Part shown: positions 1 to 5,226 of the stretch, one piece after another
Position numbering within the stretch: position 1 is the first letter of the stretch
How the letters are laid out: each line of letters opens with the position of its first letter
Origin: an uncultured Pseudomonadota bacterium
Lineage (GTDB): Bacteria; Pseudomonadota; Alphaproteobacteria; Rs-D84
NCBI GenBank assembly: GCA_947165335.1
Contig: CAMVAB010000058.1
Coordinates: forward strand, 1 to 5,228
DNA length: 5,228 bases
Direction of reading: 5' to 3'
The notes under the pieces: model-generated
Seen by the model: the letters and a program-made list of their open reading frames with translations, nothing else
Databases searched by the model: none
What the model was told of the DNA's origin: nothing
Position numbers and translations under genes: made by a program

Positions 1-423
1 AAACGTGTGATTGCAGGTGGCGTATTAGTTGGTGCCGGAACAGTGATTGGTGTTGGCGGAAATATGTTGTTAAACAATGATGAAATCAAAGAAAAAATAA
101 AAGAATTAAAAGAAAAACGCGACGATAAAAAAGAAGAAAAAGCTTTGAAAAAATTGAAAGACTGTTTGAAAGAAGGCGGTGCGACAAACACAGATTCTTT
201 ATCTTTCACTACATTTAAACCAAGTGTGTTAAATTTAAATAAAATCAAATGTGACAGCGACGAATGGAAAAAAGCTATAGACGGTAGGGATGCAAAAGAT
301 TTGATTATAGATGGAGATGATGAAACTTCTTATGCGCAATCATATTCAAATTTCCTTTATGGCGAAGACGATAATAAACAAACTAATATTGCTGATATAT
401 TATTTAAGAACATAAAAAAATAA
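1..423 (+). CDS. Hypothetical protein, 3' end only (Lys-rich, Gly-rich hydrophobic N-terminal part)
   Basis: The reading frame is open from the first base and ends at TAA 421-423, so the gene very likely starts upstream of the window. A GTG at position 7 is not preceded by anything that marks it as a real start. About 140 residues are visible. The first 25 or so are hydrophobic and rich in Gly, Ala and Val (for example GGVLVGAGTVIGVGGN), like a membrane segment packed through small residues. A highly charged Lys/Glu stretch predicted to be helical follows (roughly residues 27-57), then a more polar, Asp/Asn-rich C-terminal part. Two cysteines (in KDCLKEGG and IKCDSDEW) could form a disulfide if this part is outside the cytoplasm. 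I do not recognise the family. A surface or secreted protein with an internal membrane segment is one possibility, but only an inference. A strong terminator follows directly. Confidence 0.7.
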   Translation, partial: KRVIAGGVLVGAGTVIGVGGNMLLNNDEIKEKIKELKEKRDDKKEEKALKKLKDCLKEGGATNTDSLSFTTFKPSVLNLNKIKCDSDEWKKAIDGRDAKDLIIDGDDETSYAQSYSNFLYGEDDNKQTNIADILFKNIKK

Positions 424-449
424 AAAACACCCGCGATTGCGGGTGTTTT
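424..449. terminator. Bidirectional rho-independent terminator
   Basis: The perfect inverted repeat AAAACACCCGC / GCGGGTGTTTT forms an 11-bp stem with a 4-nt GATT loop. On the plus strand it sits right after the stop of the upstream hypothetical gene, and its last pairs supply the U tract. On the minus strand the hairpin is followed by a longer T run (TTTTTTATTTTTTTA), so it can also end rplI operon transcripts coming from the right. The position between two convergent genes fits a shared terminator. Confidence 0.9.
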
Positions 450-480
450 AATTTGCGATAACAGGCGAAATGTTTTGCGA

Positions 481-516
481 CACCCCGCCGTTCCGGCACC
501 CCTCTAGCCAGAGGGG
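481..516. repeat. G+C-rich double-hairpin palindromic element (REP-like candidate)
   Basis: Two adjacent inverted repeats lie here. GCCG-TTC-CGGC at 487-497 has a 4-bp stem. CCCCTCT-AGCC-AGAGGGG at 499-516 has a 7-bp stem and a 4-nt loop. The segment is far richer in G+C than the genes around it and lacks a T tract on either strand, so it is not a plain terminator. Its form resembles short dispersed palindromic intergenic elements of bacteria. Only one copy is present here, so calling it a repeat family is inference. It lies 6 to 41 nt beyond the rplI stop, inside the transcribed 3' UTR of that operon. Confidence 0.5.
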
Positions 517-521
517 AACTA

Positions 522-1118
522 TTATTCTGCTTTTGCTTCAGTTGCTTCTTGGGCAACTGGTGCAGATTCTTCTGCAGGTTTTTCTTCAGCAACTGGTGCT
601 TCGGCTTCTTCTTCAATTTTCTTTGTGCCGAAAGTCAAAGTTTTACCAGCAACCAATGCATCGATTTCATCTTGGGTTTGTGCAACGTAAATCTTTACAT
701 CGACGATAACATCTGGATGTAATGCGATTTTTGTATCAAATGCACCTACTGATTTGATTGGTGAACCCAACAAAACCTGAGCAGATTCAACGTTAACGCC
801 TGCGACTTCTTTCAATTCGCGTGCGATATCACGTGAAGATACAGAACCATACAATTGACCTGTATCACCAGCCTGACGGATCATATGCAATTTTGCATTT
901 TTAACCGCGCTAACTTTTGATTCAGCATCTTTCTTTGCTTTTTCATGACGAGCGACCAATTCGGCTTTCTTAGCTTCGAACAAAGCGATGTTTTCTTTTG
1001 TGCAACGCATTGCTTTGTTGTTTGGTAACAAATAGTTACGAGCATAACCTGTTTTAACTTCAACAGTGTCGCCGATGTTGCCTAATTTTGTAATTTTTTC
1101 TGTTAAGATTACTTTCAT
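522..1118 (-). CDS. rplI: Large ribosomal subunit protein L9 (bL9)
   Basis: This is L9 of the 50S subunit, which binds 23S rRNA near the L1 stalk base and reaches across the ribosome surface. The N-terminal RNA-binding domain carries the L9 signature at residues 13-40, including LGNIGDTVEVKTGYARNYLLP. A long connecting helix spans about 41-75, and the C-terminal domain about 78-148. The protein has 198 residues against about 150 in E. coli. The excess is an acidic Glu/Ala/Pro tail from about residue 168, a type of extension common in alphaproteobacterial L9. The tail contains a 12-residue repeat unit starting with APVA. The start is supported by AAAGGACA (1125-1132) at good spacing. The gene ends in tandem stops TAA TAG (522-524, 519-521). 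It is the last gene of rpsF-rpsR-rplI, 32 nt after rpsR. Confidence 0.97.
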   Translation of the reverse strand: MKVILTEKITKLGNIGDTVEVKTGYARNYLLPNNKAMRCTKENIALFEAKKAELVARHEKAKKDAESKVSAVKNAKLHMIRQAGDTGQLYGSVSSRDIARELKEVAGVNVESAQVLLGSPIKSVGAFDTKIALHPDVIVDVKIYVAQTQDEIDALVAGKTLTFGTKKIEEEAEAPVAEEKPAEESAPVAQEATEAKAE

Positions 1119-1124
1119 TTTATC

Positions 1125-1143
1125 TGTCCTTTATTTAATAAAG
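1125..1143 (-). promoter_or_regulatory. rplI ribosome binding site overlapping a small palindrome
   Basis: On the minus strand AAAGGACA (1125-1132) lies 6 nt before the rplI ATG, with the AGGA core 8 nt from it. It overlaps a perfect 15-nt inverted repeat (CTTTATT-t-AATAAAG, 1129-1143). In the mRNA the AAAG part of the Shine-Dalgarno sequence would pair with the upstream CUUU, giving a weak 6-bp A/U-rich hairpin with a 3-nt loop. The ribosome binding site is clear. Any effect of the hairpin on L9 translation is speculation. Confidence 0.6.
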
Positions 1144-1150
1144 TTAGAGA

Positions 1151-1378
1151 TTAACCCAAATTGTTGCGAACAAATGGCATTAATCCCAAATGACGTGCAC
1201 GTTTAATGGCTGTTGCCAATGCACGTTGATCTTTCTGTGAAACCCCAGATATACGAGATGGAACGATTTTTCCGCGTTCTGTGATATAATGGGACAATAA
1301 TTTCACATCTTTATAGTCAATAACCTTGCCCTTTAATGGGTTTGATTTTTTACGATAAATTGCTGCACGTACTGCCAT
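1151..1378 (-). CDS. rpsR: Small ribosomal subunit protein S18 (bS18)
   Basis: S18 of the 30S subunit forms a heterodimer with S6 and binds the central domain of 16S rRNA on the platform. The 75-residue product has the family length. Its conserved core runs from about residue 20: IDYKDVKLLSHYITERGKIV, then PSRISGVSQKDQRALATAIK and the basic RARHLGLMPFVR end. The N-terminal cysteine found in many S18 proteins (RRKxCxF) is absent; the matching stretch reads YRKKSNPL, so this is a C-minus form. The start codon overlaps the rpsF stop by one base (TAATG), and GAGGTGG (1383-1389) inside the rpsF end is the ribosome binding site, so translation is probably coupled to rpsF. That would help make the two partners in equal amounts. 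Confidence 0.97.
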   Translation of the reverse strand: MAVRAAIYRKKSNPLKGKVIDYKDVKLLSHYITERGKIVPSRISGVSQKDQRALATAIKRARHLGLMPFVRNNLG

Positions 1379-1719
1379 TATGCCACCTCTTCTTCTGTAG
1401 ATTTTTTCATCATGATAGATGGTGTTTTTGACAATTCTTCAACGCGAACGTTCAAGAAACGAATAACATCTTCATCTATGCGGGAACGACGTTCCAATTC
1501 TGTGATTTGTGAACCTGGCAATTCAATGTTCAACATAACGTAGTGAGCCTTGCGGTTTTTACGAATGATGTATGCCAAATTACGCAATCCCCAAAATTCA
1601 GTGGATTTAACATCCCCACCCAATTCTTTGATAATTTGTGTAAATTTATCCGCTTTTTCTTTAACCTGCGGTTCGGTCAAGTCCTGACGAAAGACCAGGA
1701 CGCTTTCATAATAAGCCAT
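1378..1719 (-). CDS. rpsF: Small ribosomal subunit protein S6 (bS6)
   Basis: S6 of the 30S platform is the partner of S18. The product has 113 residues in the single ferredoxin-like domain usual for the family. It starts with the typical MxxYE (MAYYESVLVFR). Other conserved parts are FWGLRNLAYIIRKNRKAHYV at residues 42-61 and the RRSRIDEDVIRFLNVRVEE stretch at 77-95. A short tail ending EEEVA recalls the Glu-rich S6 tails that receive extra glutamates through RimK in some bacteria, though modification here is only a possibility. The start is set by AAGGA (1726-1730) 6 nt upstream. It is the first gene of the ribosomal operon, and a promoter and a leader hairpin lie upstream. Confidence 0.97.
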   Translation of the reverse strand: MAYYESVLVFRQDLTEPQVKEKADKFTQIIKELGGDVKSTEFWGLRNLAYIIRKNRKAHYVMLNIELPGSQITELERRSRIDEDVIRFLNVRVEELSKTPSIMMKKSTEEEVA

Positions 1720-1741
1720 TTTATTTCCTTTGGTTTATACA

Positions 1742-1764
1742 GCCGACAAGCCCATCTTGCCAGC
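1742..1764 (-). promoter_or_regulatory. Hairpin in the rpsF leader, candidate autoregulatory element
   Basis: Read on the minus strand, GCTGGCAAG / CTTGTCGGC pair into a 9-bp stem closed by a 5-nt loop AUGGG, 11 nt before the rpsF Shine-Dalgarno sequence. Two of the pairs are G-U wobbles that become C-A mismatches on the plus strand, so the structure works only in the rpsF-sense transcript. Leaders of rpsF-rpsR operons in many bacteria carry an S6:S18-binding motif marked by a CCG in a bulge. I see no CCG on the sense strand here, so this could be a diverged form, another regulator site or a plain hairpin. Confidence 0.5.
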
Positions 1765-1777
1765 AGGAACATCCCCC

Positions 1778-1805
1778 ATTATGAAGATTTTTTGTAAAAA
1801 TGCAA
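1778..1805 (-). promoter_or_regulatory. Probable sigma-70 promoter of the rpsF-rpsR-rplI operon
   Basis: On the minus strand, TTGCAT (1800-1805) is followed after 16 nt by CATAAT (1778-1783), five of six matches to the -10 consensus. A G-rich run (GGGGGATG) follows. Transcription would start near 1770-1773 and give a leader of about 50 nt that just contains the hairpin. The -35 box matches only TTG of TTGACA, but the tRNA-Pro promoter in this window has the same hexamer and spacing. Confidence 0.55.
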
Positions 1806-1846
1806 GTATTTTTATGACGTTATATAATATATGTATTAAAACCCTG

Positions 1847-1876
1847 TTGACACGAGATTAAATTTTTTACTAAGAT
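1847..1876 (+). promoter_or_regulatory. Probable sigma-70 promoter of the MotA-like/OmpA-like operon
   Basis: A perfect -35 TTGACA (1847-1852) is followed after 18 nt by TAAGAT (1871-1876), four of six matches to the -10 consensus. A start near 1883 would leave a short leader of about 20 nt. The ribosome binding site of the first gene is weak: GAGAG (1886-1890), 12 nt from the ATG. Confidence 0.6.
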
Positions 1877-1902
1877 TATCATAACGAGAGACAAAAAAAC
1901 AC

Positions 1903-3048
1903 ATGAAACGGTTTCACAGAAATCTTAATATTATGTCTGTAACAACAGCTGCTTTGCTGGTGTTGGCGCTGTTTTTCTGGCGTACTGTGTTGAATATTGC
2001 GATTACAAATATCTTGCTTAATGGGATCATAATTGGAACAACAATTTTTGGAATTGGACTTTGTTTTGTGAATATGTTCAATTTGTTGCCTGAATACAAA
2101 TGGTTGCACGCTTATTTCGCAGGTCGCGCAGATACTGGTTTCGCACCGAAACTTTTGCGCCCTATTTCCATGGCGCTGCATAATAAACATATTCATATTA
2201 CAACGGGTTCTTTGACTGAATTGCTTGATTTGGTTGCGTCCCGCATTGAAGACGAACGCGATTGGATACGTTATATTACAAATACTTTGATTTTCCTGGG
2301 GTTGCTGGGGACATTTTGGGGATTAATTTTGACGGTGGGCGGTTTTGCTGAATTGTTAATGAATCTTGATTTTGCGAACGAATATGTTTTACAGGAAATG
2401 CAAATTGGTATGGCGGGTCCATTATCGGGTATGGCGACTGCGTTTACAAGTTCGCTGCTTGGCCTGGCGGGCAGTTTGATTGTTGGGTTTTTGGGGCTGC
2501 AATTACAATTCGCTCAAAATACTATGTTCACAGAATTAACTGATTTTATGACTCAATATGTTTTACAAAAACCAGGAAATGATAAAACAAGTGAAATTGC
2601 CGAAAGCGCGCCTGTATCTGAATCAGTGTATACAAAGATTTCACATATTTATGATGCGTTTGTGGCTGCTGGATACGATGTTCGTGATTTAATAAGAATT
2701 GATGGCAAATCGCCTGCTGTCGTTGCTATTGGAACAAATGAAAAGTTATTTGTAGCAACATTGAACAATGATTTTTACACGTTACAGAACACTTTAAAGC
2801 GTATTGAATTATGTTTTGCCGATACACTCGAAGGCGTAAATATAGACACTCGCATTTTGTGTGTTTCTGATAAAAACATAGATTTGGGCAACAAAGTTAT
2901 GCGATTTGCATCTGTGGATGCACTCGGCAAATATTTGATGTCGCATAAAAATGTCGCGCCACAAACAAAACAGGAAAGGGAAAATTTTAATGCCTATGCT
3001 GAATACATAGGAACAGCAATAGATTATTTGTTCAAACCAAATAATTAA
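1903..3048 (+). CDS. MotA/TolQ/ExbB-family proton channel protein with an extra C-terminal domain
   Basis: This is the predicted channel subunit of an inner-membrane, ion-driven complex with the OmpA-like protein encoded 27 nt downstream. Four membrane segments are visible: about residues 12-30, 38-62, 127-149 and 174-199, with a cytoplasmic loop of about 65 residues between the second and third. The third helix carries GLLGTFWGLI (133-142). The fourth starts GPLSGMATAFTSSLLGLAGS, with the small and hydroxyl residues (T137, T182, S183) that line the pore in MotA, TolQ and ExbB. The order and loop size match alphaproteobacterial MotA-like proteins paired with OmpA-domain partners. After a linker, residues about 237-381 form an additional soluble part with mixed helix and strand character (such as AVVAIGT, KLFVATLN, TRILCVSD) that I do not recognise. 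The ATG at 1903 is preferred over 1933, which has no ribosome binding site. A role in envelope integrity or cell-wall linkage is likely, but the exact function is unknown. Confidence 0.85.
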   Translation: MKRFHRNLNIMSVTTAALLVLALFFWRTVLNIAITNILLNGIIIGTTIFGIGLCFVNMFNLLPEYKWLHAYFAGRADTGFAPKLLRPISMALHNKHIHITTGSLTELLDLVASRIEDERDWIRYITNTLIFLGLLGTFWGLILTVGGFAELLMNLDFANEYVLQEMQIGMAGPLSGMATAFTSSLLGLAGSLIVGFLGLQLQFAQNTMFTELTDFMTQYVLQKPGNDKTSEIAESAPVSESVYTKISHIYDAFVAAGYDVRDLIRIDGKSPAVVAIGTNEKLFVATLNNDFYTLQNTLKRIELCFADTLEGVNIDTRILCVSDKNIDLGNKVMRFASVDALGKYLMSHKNVAPQTKQERENFNAYAEYIGTAIDYLFKPNN

Positions 3049-3075
3049 AAAAAGATTAAGAGAGAGGAAAAAATC

Positions 3076-4158
3076 ATGTTAAATGTAAGATTTAAAGAAA
3101 GAACTAACGCATGGCCAGGATTCGTGGATTTGTTTTCCAATCTGGTTATCATTTTGATTTTCTTGCTTATCGTGTTCGTATTTTTATGGACAACGACCAG
3201 CGTATTTAACAAAAATGTTGGTGCAAAAAAAGTTGCTGAATTACAACAAACTTCACAAGAACAAGCGGAACAAATCGAACAATTGACCGCCGATCAACAA
3301 ACGGCCGAACAATTATTATTGGCGGCAAGAGACGCCCTTGTGGATCAAGAAACAATGATTGGAAACCAACAAAATTTGGCAAACGCATACGAAGAACAAC
3401 TGACCCAATTAACCATAAACCAGGCAGAATTAGCAAATCAAATTGCAGCTTTGACCGAACAACTGAAATTGGCGATCGAAGAAAAACAGGTTTTGTCTGA
3501 ACAAGGTGCCGAAGACCGCAAAGAAATCTTAGACCAGGCAAACATGGAAATCGATGCACTGAATATTCGTATTGCAGAACTCGAAGACGCTTTGATTGCG
3601 GCAGAAGATGCGGCAAAAGAAAAAGAAGTCGAATATGTTGAAATGTCAAACCGTTTGAACAAAGCGCTGGCTGAAAAAGTTGCAGAATTGAATTCATTGG
3701 CCGAATATCAATCTGATTTTTACAGACAAGTTAAAAATGCTTTGGGCGATCGCACAACAATAAAACAAGACGGCGACAGATTCATCGTATCAAGTGATAT
3801 TTTGTTCGACAGCGGTTCTTATAAAATTTCAAATGCAGGAAAACAACAATTGAAATTGTTGGCAAACATCATCAAAGATTTCGAAGAAAAGATTCCTTCA
3901 AATATCGATTGGATTATTCGCGTTGATGGTCATACTGACAACAAACCTGTTATGGTTGGAACGCGCGCATATTCAAATAATATGCAATTGTCCCTGCTTC
4001 GTGCAACTGCGGTTGCGAATGAATTAGTCAAAGACGGCGTTTCCAAACGCAGACTTGTACCATCTGGATTCGGTGATTTACATCCGGCAGAACTGGGGCG
4101 CGACAAAGATTCTTTGCAAAAGAATCGCCGTATTGAATTACAATTAACCAATAAATAA
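3076..4158 (+). CDS. MotB-like membrane protein with long coiled coil and OmpA peptidoglycan-binding domain
   Basis: This is the predicted cell-wall-anchoring partner of the channel protein upstream. A short cytoplasmic start is followed by one membrane helix (about residues 17-39) opening WPGFVDLFSNL. Asp18 sits where MotB, TolR and ExbD keep the essential proton-carrying Asp. Residues about 50-215 are a Gln/Glu/Ala/Leu-rich coiled coil without prolines. The OmpA domain spans about 232-360, with FDSGS, the GHTD motif (285-288), LSLLRA (305-310) and NRRIEL (350-355). Asp288 and Arg309 match the pair that binds diaminopimelate in OmpA. There is no cysteine and no cleavable signal peptide. GAGG (3064-3067), 8 nt upstream, sets the start. 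Alphaproteobacteria have similar pairs annotated as MotA and peptidoglycan-binding proteins. MotB itself is less likely, because it lacks such a coiled coil and no flagellar genes are near. TolR is much shorter. Confidence 0.88.
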   Translation: MLNVRFKERTNAWPGFVDLFSNLVIILIFLLIVFVFLWTTTSVFNKNVGAKKVAELQQTSQEQAEQIEQLTADQQTAEQLLLAARDALVDQETMIGNQQNLANAYEEQLTQLTINQAELANQIAALTEQLKLAIEEKQVLSEQGAEDRKEILDQANMEIDALNIRIAELEDALIAAEDAAKEKEVEYVEMSNRLNKALAEKVAELNSLAEYQSDFYRQVKNALGDRTTIKQDGDRFIVSSDILFDSGSYKISNAGKQQLKLLANIIKDFEEKIPSNIDWIIRVDGHTDNKPVMVGTRAYSNNMQLSLLRATAVANELVKDGVSKRRLVPSGFGDLHPAELGRDKDSLQKNRRIELQLTNK

Positions 4159-4160
4159 AA

Positions 4161-4180
4161 AGTGCCCAAATGGGCATTTT
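4161..4180. terminator. Bidirectional rho-independent terminator
   Basis: TGCCC-aaat-GGGCA (4163-4176) is a 5-bp G+C-rich core, extended outward by A/T pairs. It is flanked by T runs on both strands: TTTTTT after it on the plus strand and CTTTTTATTT on the minus strand. It starts 3 nt after the stop of the OmpA-like gene and abuts the stop codon of the convergent PHP gene (4181-4183), so it should end both transcripts. Confidence 0.85.
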
Positions 4181-5008
4181 TTATTTTTCTTTATGTAAAC
4201 GTTTTAATCTCATTTGTTGAACCAAAATTTCCGCTTCATCAAAATGGCGACCTATGTTTTTTGTTTCGTGGGCATCATCAGATATTAAAACTGGCACTTT
4301 GTTTTTTTTAACCATTTCCAAAATACGCATCGACGGATAAGGTTCATAACAATACGGTTTATACCCCGAAGTATTTATTTCAATTGCTGTGTTTGATTTC
4401 GCAATTGCTTCAACCGCCCTGCTTTCATGTTCGGCCCATTTGTCTTCAAGTCCTAAATAAACTTTCTTTGGTAAATCAAGATGTGCCATCCATGTGAAAA
4501 GACCAGACGCAGCTGCACTGGCGATATTTATCCAATATTGTTCTAGTAATTTATCCTGGGTTTCAATATCTGCATTTTTCCAATCATGAGCATTTAAAAG
4601 TGTTCCATTATATTCCACAAAATGTGCCGAACCTATTATATAGTCAGGCTTTAATATCTGGATTGTTTTATAAAAACCTTCTAACCATTTTTCGTCTTGG
4701 AAAAAGTCAACTTCCATTCCGCGTAAAATTCGCATATCTGGATTTTGTTCCCTTAAAGTCAATATTTCATGATAGTGTGGTTCAAAACGCAACAAAGCTT
4801 CTTCAAAAGATGACGAATAAATATTGCTGTACCCGCCCTTTACAGCATACGGATACATTTTAGTATTTCTTATTATTGGATTTACAATCAAATGATTTGA
4901 AATTCCAATTTCTTTAAACCCCAGATCACGCGCACGGTTCACCATCGCCTGAACTGAATCACGCCCATCAAAACCAACCGTATGCGTATGTAGAGTATAT
5001 GTTTGCAT
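4181..5008 (-). CDS. PHP-domain phosphoesterase, histidinol-phosphatase (HisJ/HisK) family
   Basis: This is a metal-dependent hydrolase of the PHP family. The closest fit is PHP-type histidinol-phosphatase, which converts L-histidinol phosphate to L-histidinol in histidine synthesis, in the cytoplasm. Metal-ligand motifs appear in the usual order: LHTHT (H7, H9), GISNH (H39), GMEVDF (E99), GSAHF (H129), AHLDLP (H176) and DDAHE (D245, H247). EINTSG (210-215) and YPSMRIL (224-230) also match the HisJ family, as does the length of 275 residues. The family TDH/TEH is SNH here and the usual initial Asp of DxHxH is Leu6; the ligands themselves are intact. The start is supported by AGGG (5016-5019), 7 nt away, behind a strong promoter. 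No other his gene is near, so the substrate is not confirmed by context, and another phosphate ester is possible. Symbols hisJ and hisK are both used for this family. Confidence 0.82.
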   Translation of the reverse strand: MQTYTLHTHTVGFDGRDSVQAMVNRARDLGFKEIGISNHLIVNPIIRNTKMYPYAVKGGYSNIYSSSFEEALLRFEPHYHEILTLREQNPDMRILRGMEVDFFQDEKWLEGFYKTIQILKPDYIIGSAHFVEYNGTLLNAHDWKNADIETQDKLLEQYWINIASAAASGLFTWMAHLDLPKKVYLGLEDKWAEHESRAVEAIAKSNTAIEINTSGYKPYCYEPYPSMRILEMVKKNKVPVLISDDAHETKNIGRHFDEAEILVQQMRLKRLHKEK

Positions 5009-5033
5009 TTAGTTACCCTGATTTATGGGAAAA

Positions 5034-5062
5034 ATTATCAAACAGATTTTATTATTTGTCAA
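5034..5062 (-). promoter_or_regulatory. Strong sigma-70 promoter of the PHP phosphoesterase gene
   Basis: On the minus strand, a perfect TTGACA (5057-5062) is followed after exactly 17 nt by GATAAT (5034-5039), five of six matches. The start should fall near 5027, leaving a leader of about 20 nt that contains the AGGG ribosome binding site. It is the closest match to the consensus of any promoter in the window. Confidence 0.8.
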
Positions 5063-5109
5063 CGCAGCGCACAAAAAAAACACTAAACACAAAAAAGCCA
5101 AAATAGTAT

Positions 5110-5137
5110 TTGCATTTTATAAAAATACATATATAAT
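5110..5137 (+). promoter_or_regulatory. Probable promoter of tRNA-Pro
   Basis: TTGCAT (5110-5115), a 16-nt spacer and a perfect TATAAT (5132-5137) precede the tRNA. A start near 5144 would leave a 5' leader of only about six bases for RNase P to remove. The -35 hexamer, the spacing and the TTT run after the -35 are the same as in the rpsF promoter. Confidence 0.7.
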
Positions 5138-5149
5138 ACAATTCGTTTT

Positions 5150-5226
5150 CGGGGTGTAGCTCAGTCTGGTAGAGTACTTGGTTTGGGACCAAGGTGTCGA
5201 AGGTTCGAATCCTTTCGCCCCGACCA
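5150..5226 (+). tRNA. tRNA-Pro (anticodon UGG)
   Basis: A full cloverleaf can be folded. The acceptor stem is CGGGGTG (5150-5156) with CGCCCCG (5216-5222), including one U-G pair. The D arm is GCTC...GAGT. The anticodon stem is CTTGG/CCAAG (5177-5181, 5189-5193) around loop TTTGGGA, with anticodon TGG at 5184-5186. The variable loop has 5 nt, and the T arm has loop TTCGAAT (5204-5210). Discriminator A5223 and the C1-G72 pair fit bacterial proline tRNA identity. The 3' CCA is encoded (5224-5226). A G follows the anticodon, as expected for tRNA-Pro, where it is methylated to m1G37. The total length is 77 nt. The window ends two bases later, so downstream tRNA genes, a terminator or an integrated element cannot be judged. 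Confidence 0.97.

Noticed and set aside
404..709. Small open frames on both strands across the rplI end (404-616 minus, 470-709 plus)
   Set aside because: They are alternative frames of the rplI tail and the palindromic element. Their low-complexity Leu/Gln/Lys composition comes from the repetitive Glu/Ala codons of L9.
1818..1840. A/T-rich near-palindrome (TTATATAATATAT region) as an operator or origin element
   Set aside because: Simple A/T sequence between two divergent promoters explains it. The symmetry is imperfect and there are no repeated DnaA-like or operator-like boxes.
1879..2196. Minus-strand open frame of 105 codons opposite the start of the MotA-like gene
   Set aside because: It covers the first membrane helices of a convincing gene, and its Cys/His/Gln-rich product looks like a reverse-strand shadow.
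3206..3697. Long minus-strand open frame of 163 codons opposite the OmpA-like gene
   Set aside because: It lies opposite the coiled-coil codons of a well-supported gene, has no ribosome binding site that I can see, and its product has no recognisable domain.
1903..4158. Zorya-type anti-phage system (ZorA/ZorB are also MotA- and MotB-like)
   Set aside because: No ZorC, ZorD or ZorE gene follows; the next gene is a convergent PHP phosphatase. The long coiled coil is in the MotB-like partner rather than as a cytoplasmic tail on the channel, and the pair looks like a known alphaproteobacterial chromosomal pair.
1903..4158. Flagellar stator motA-motB
   Set aside because: There are no flagellar genes nearby, and the partner's coiled coil of about 160 residues and the channel's extra C-terminal domain are not typical of flagellar stators.
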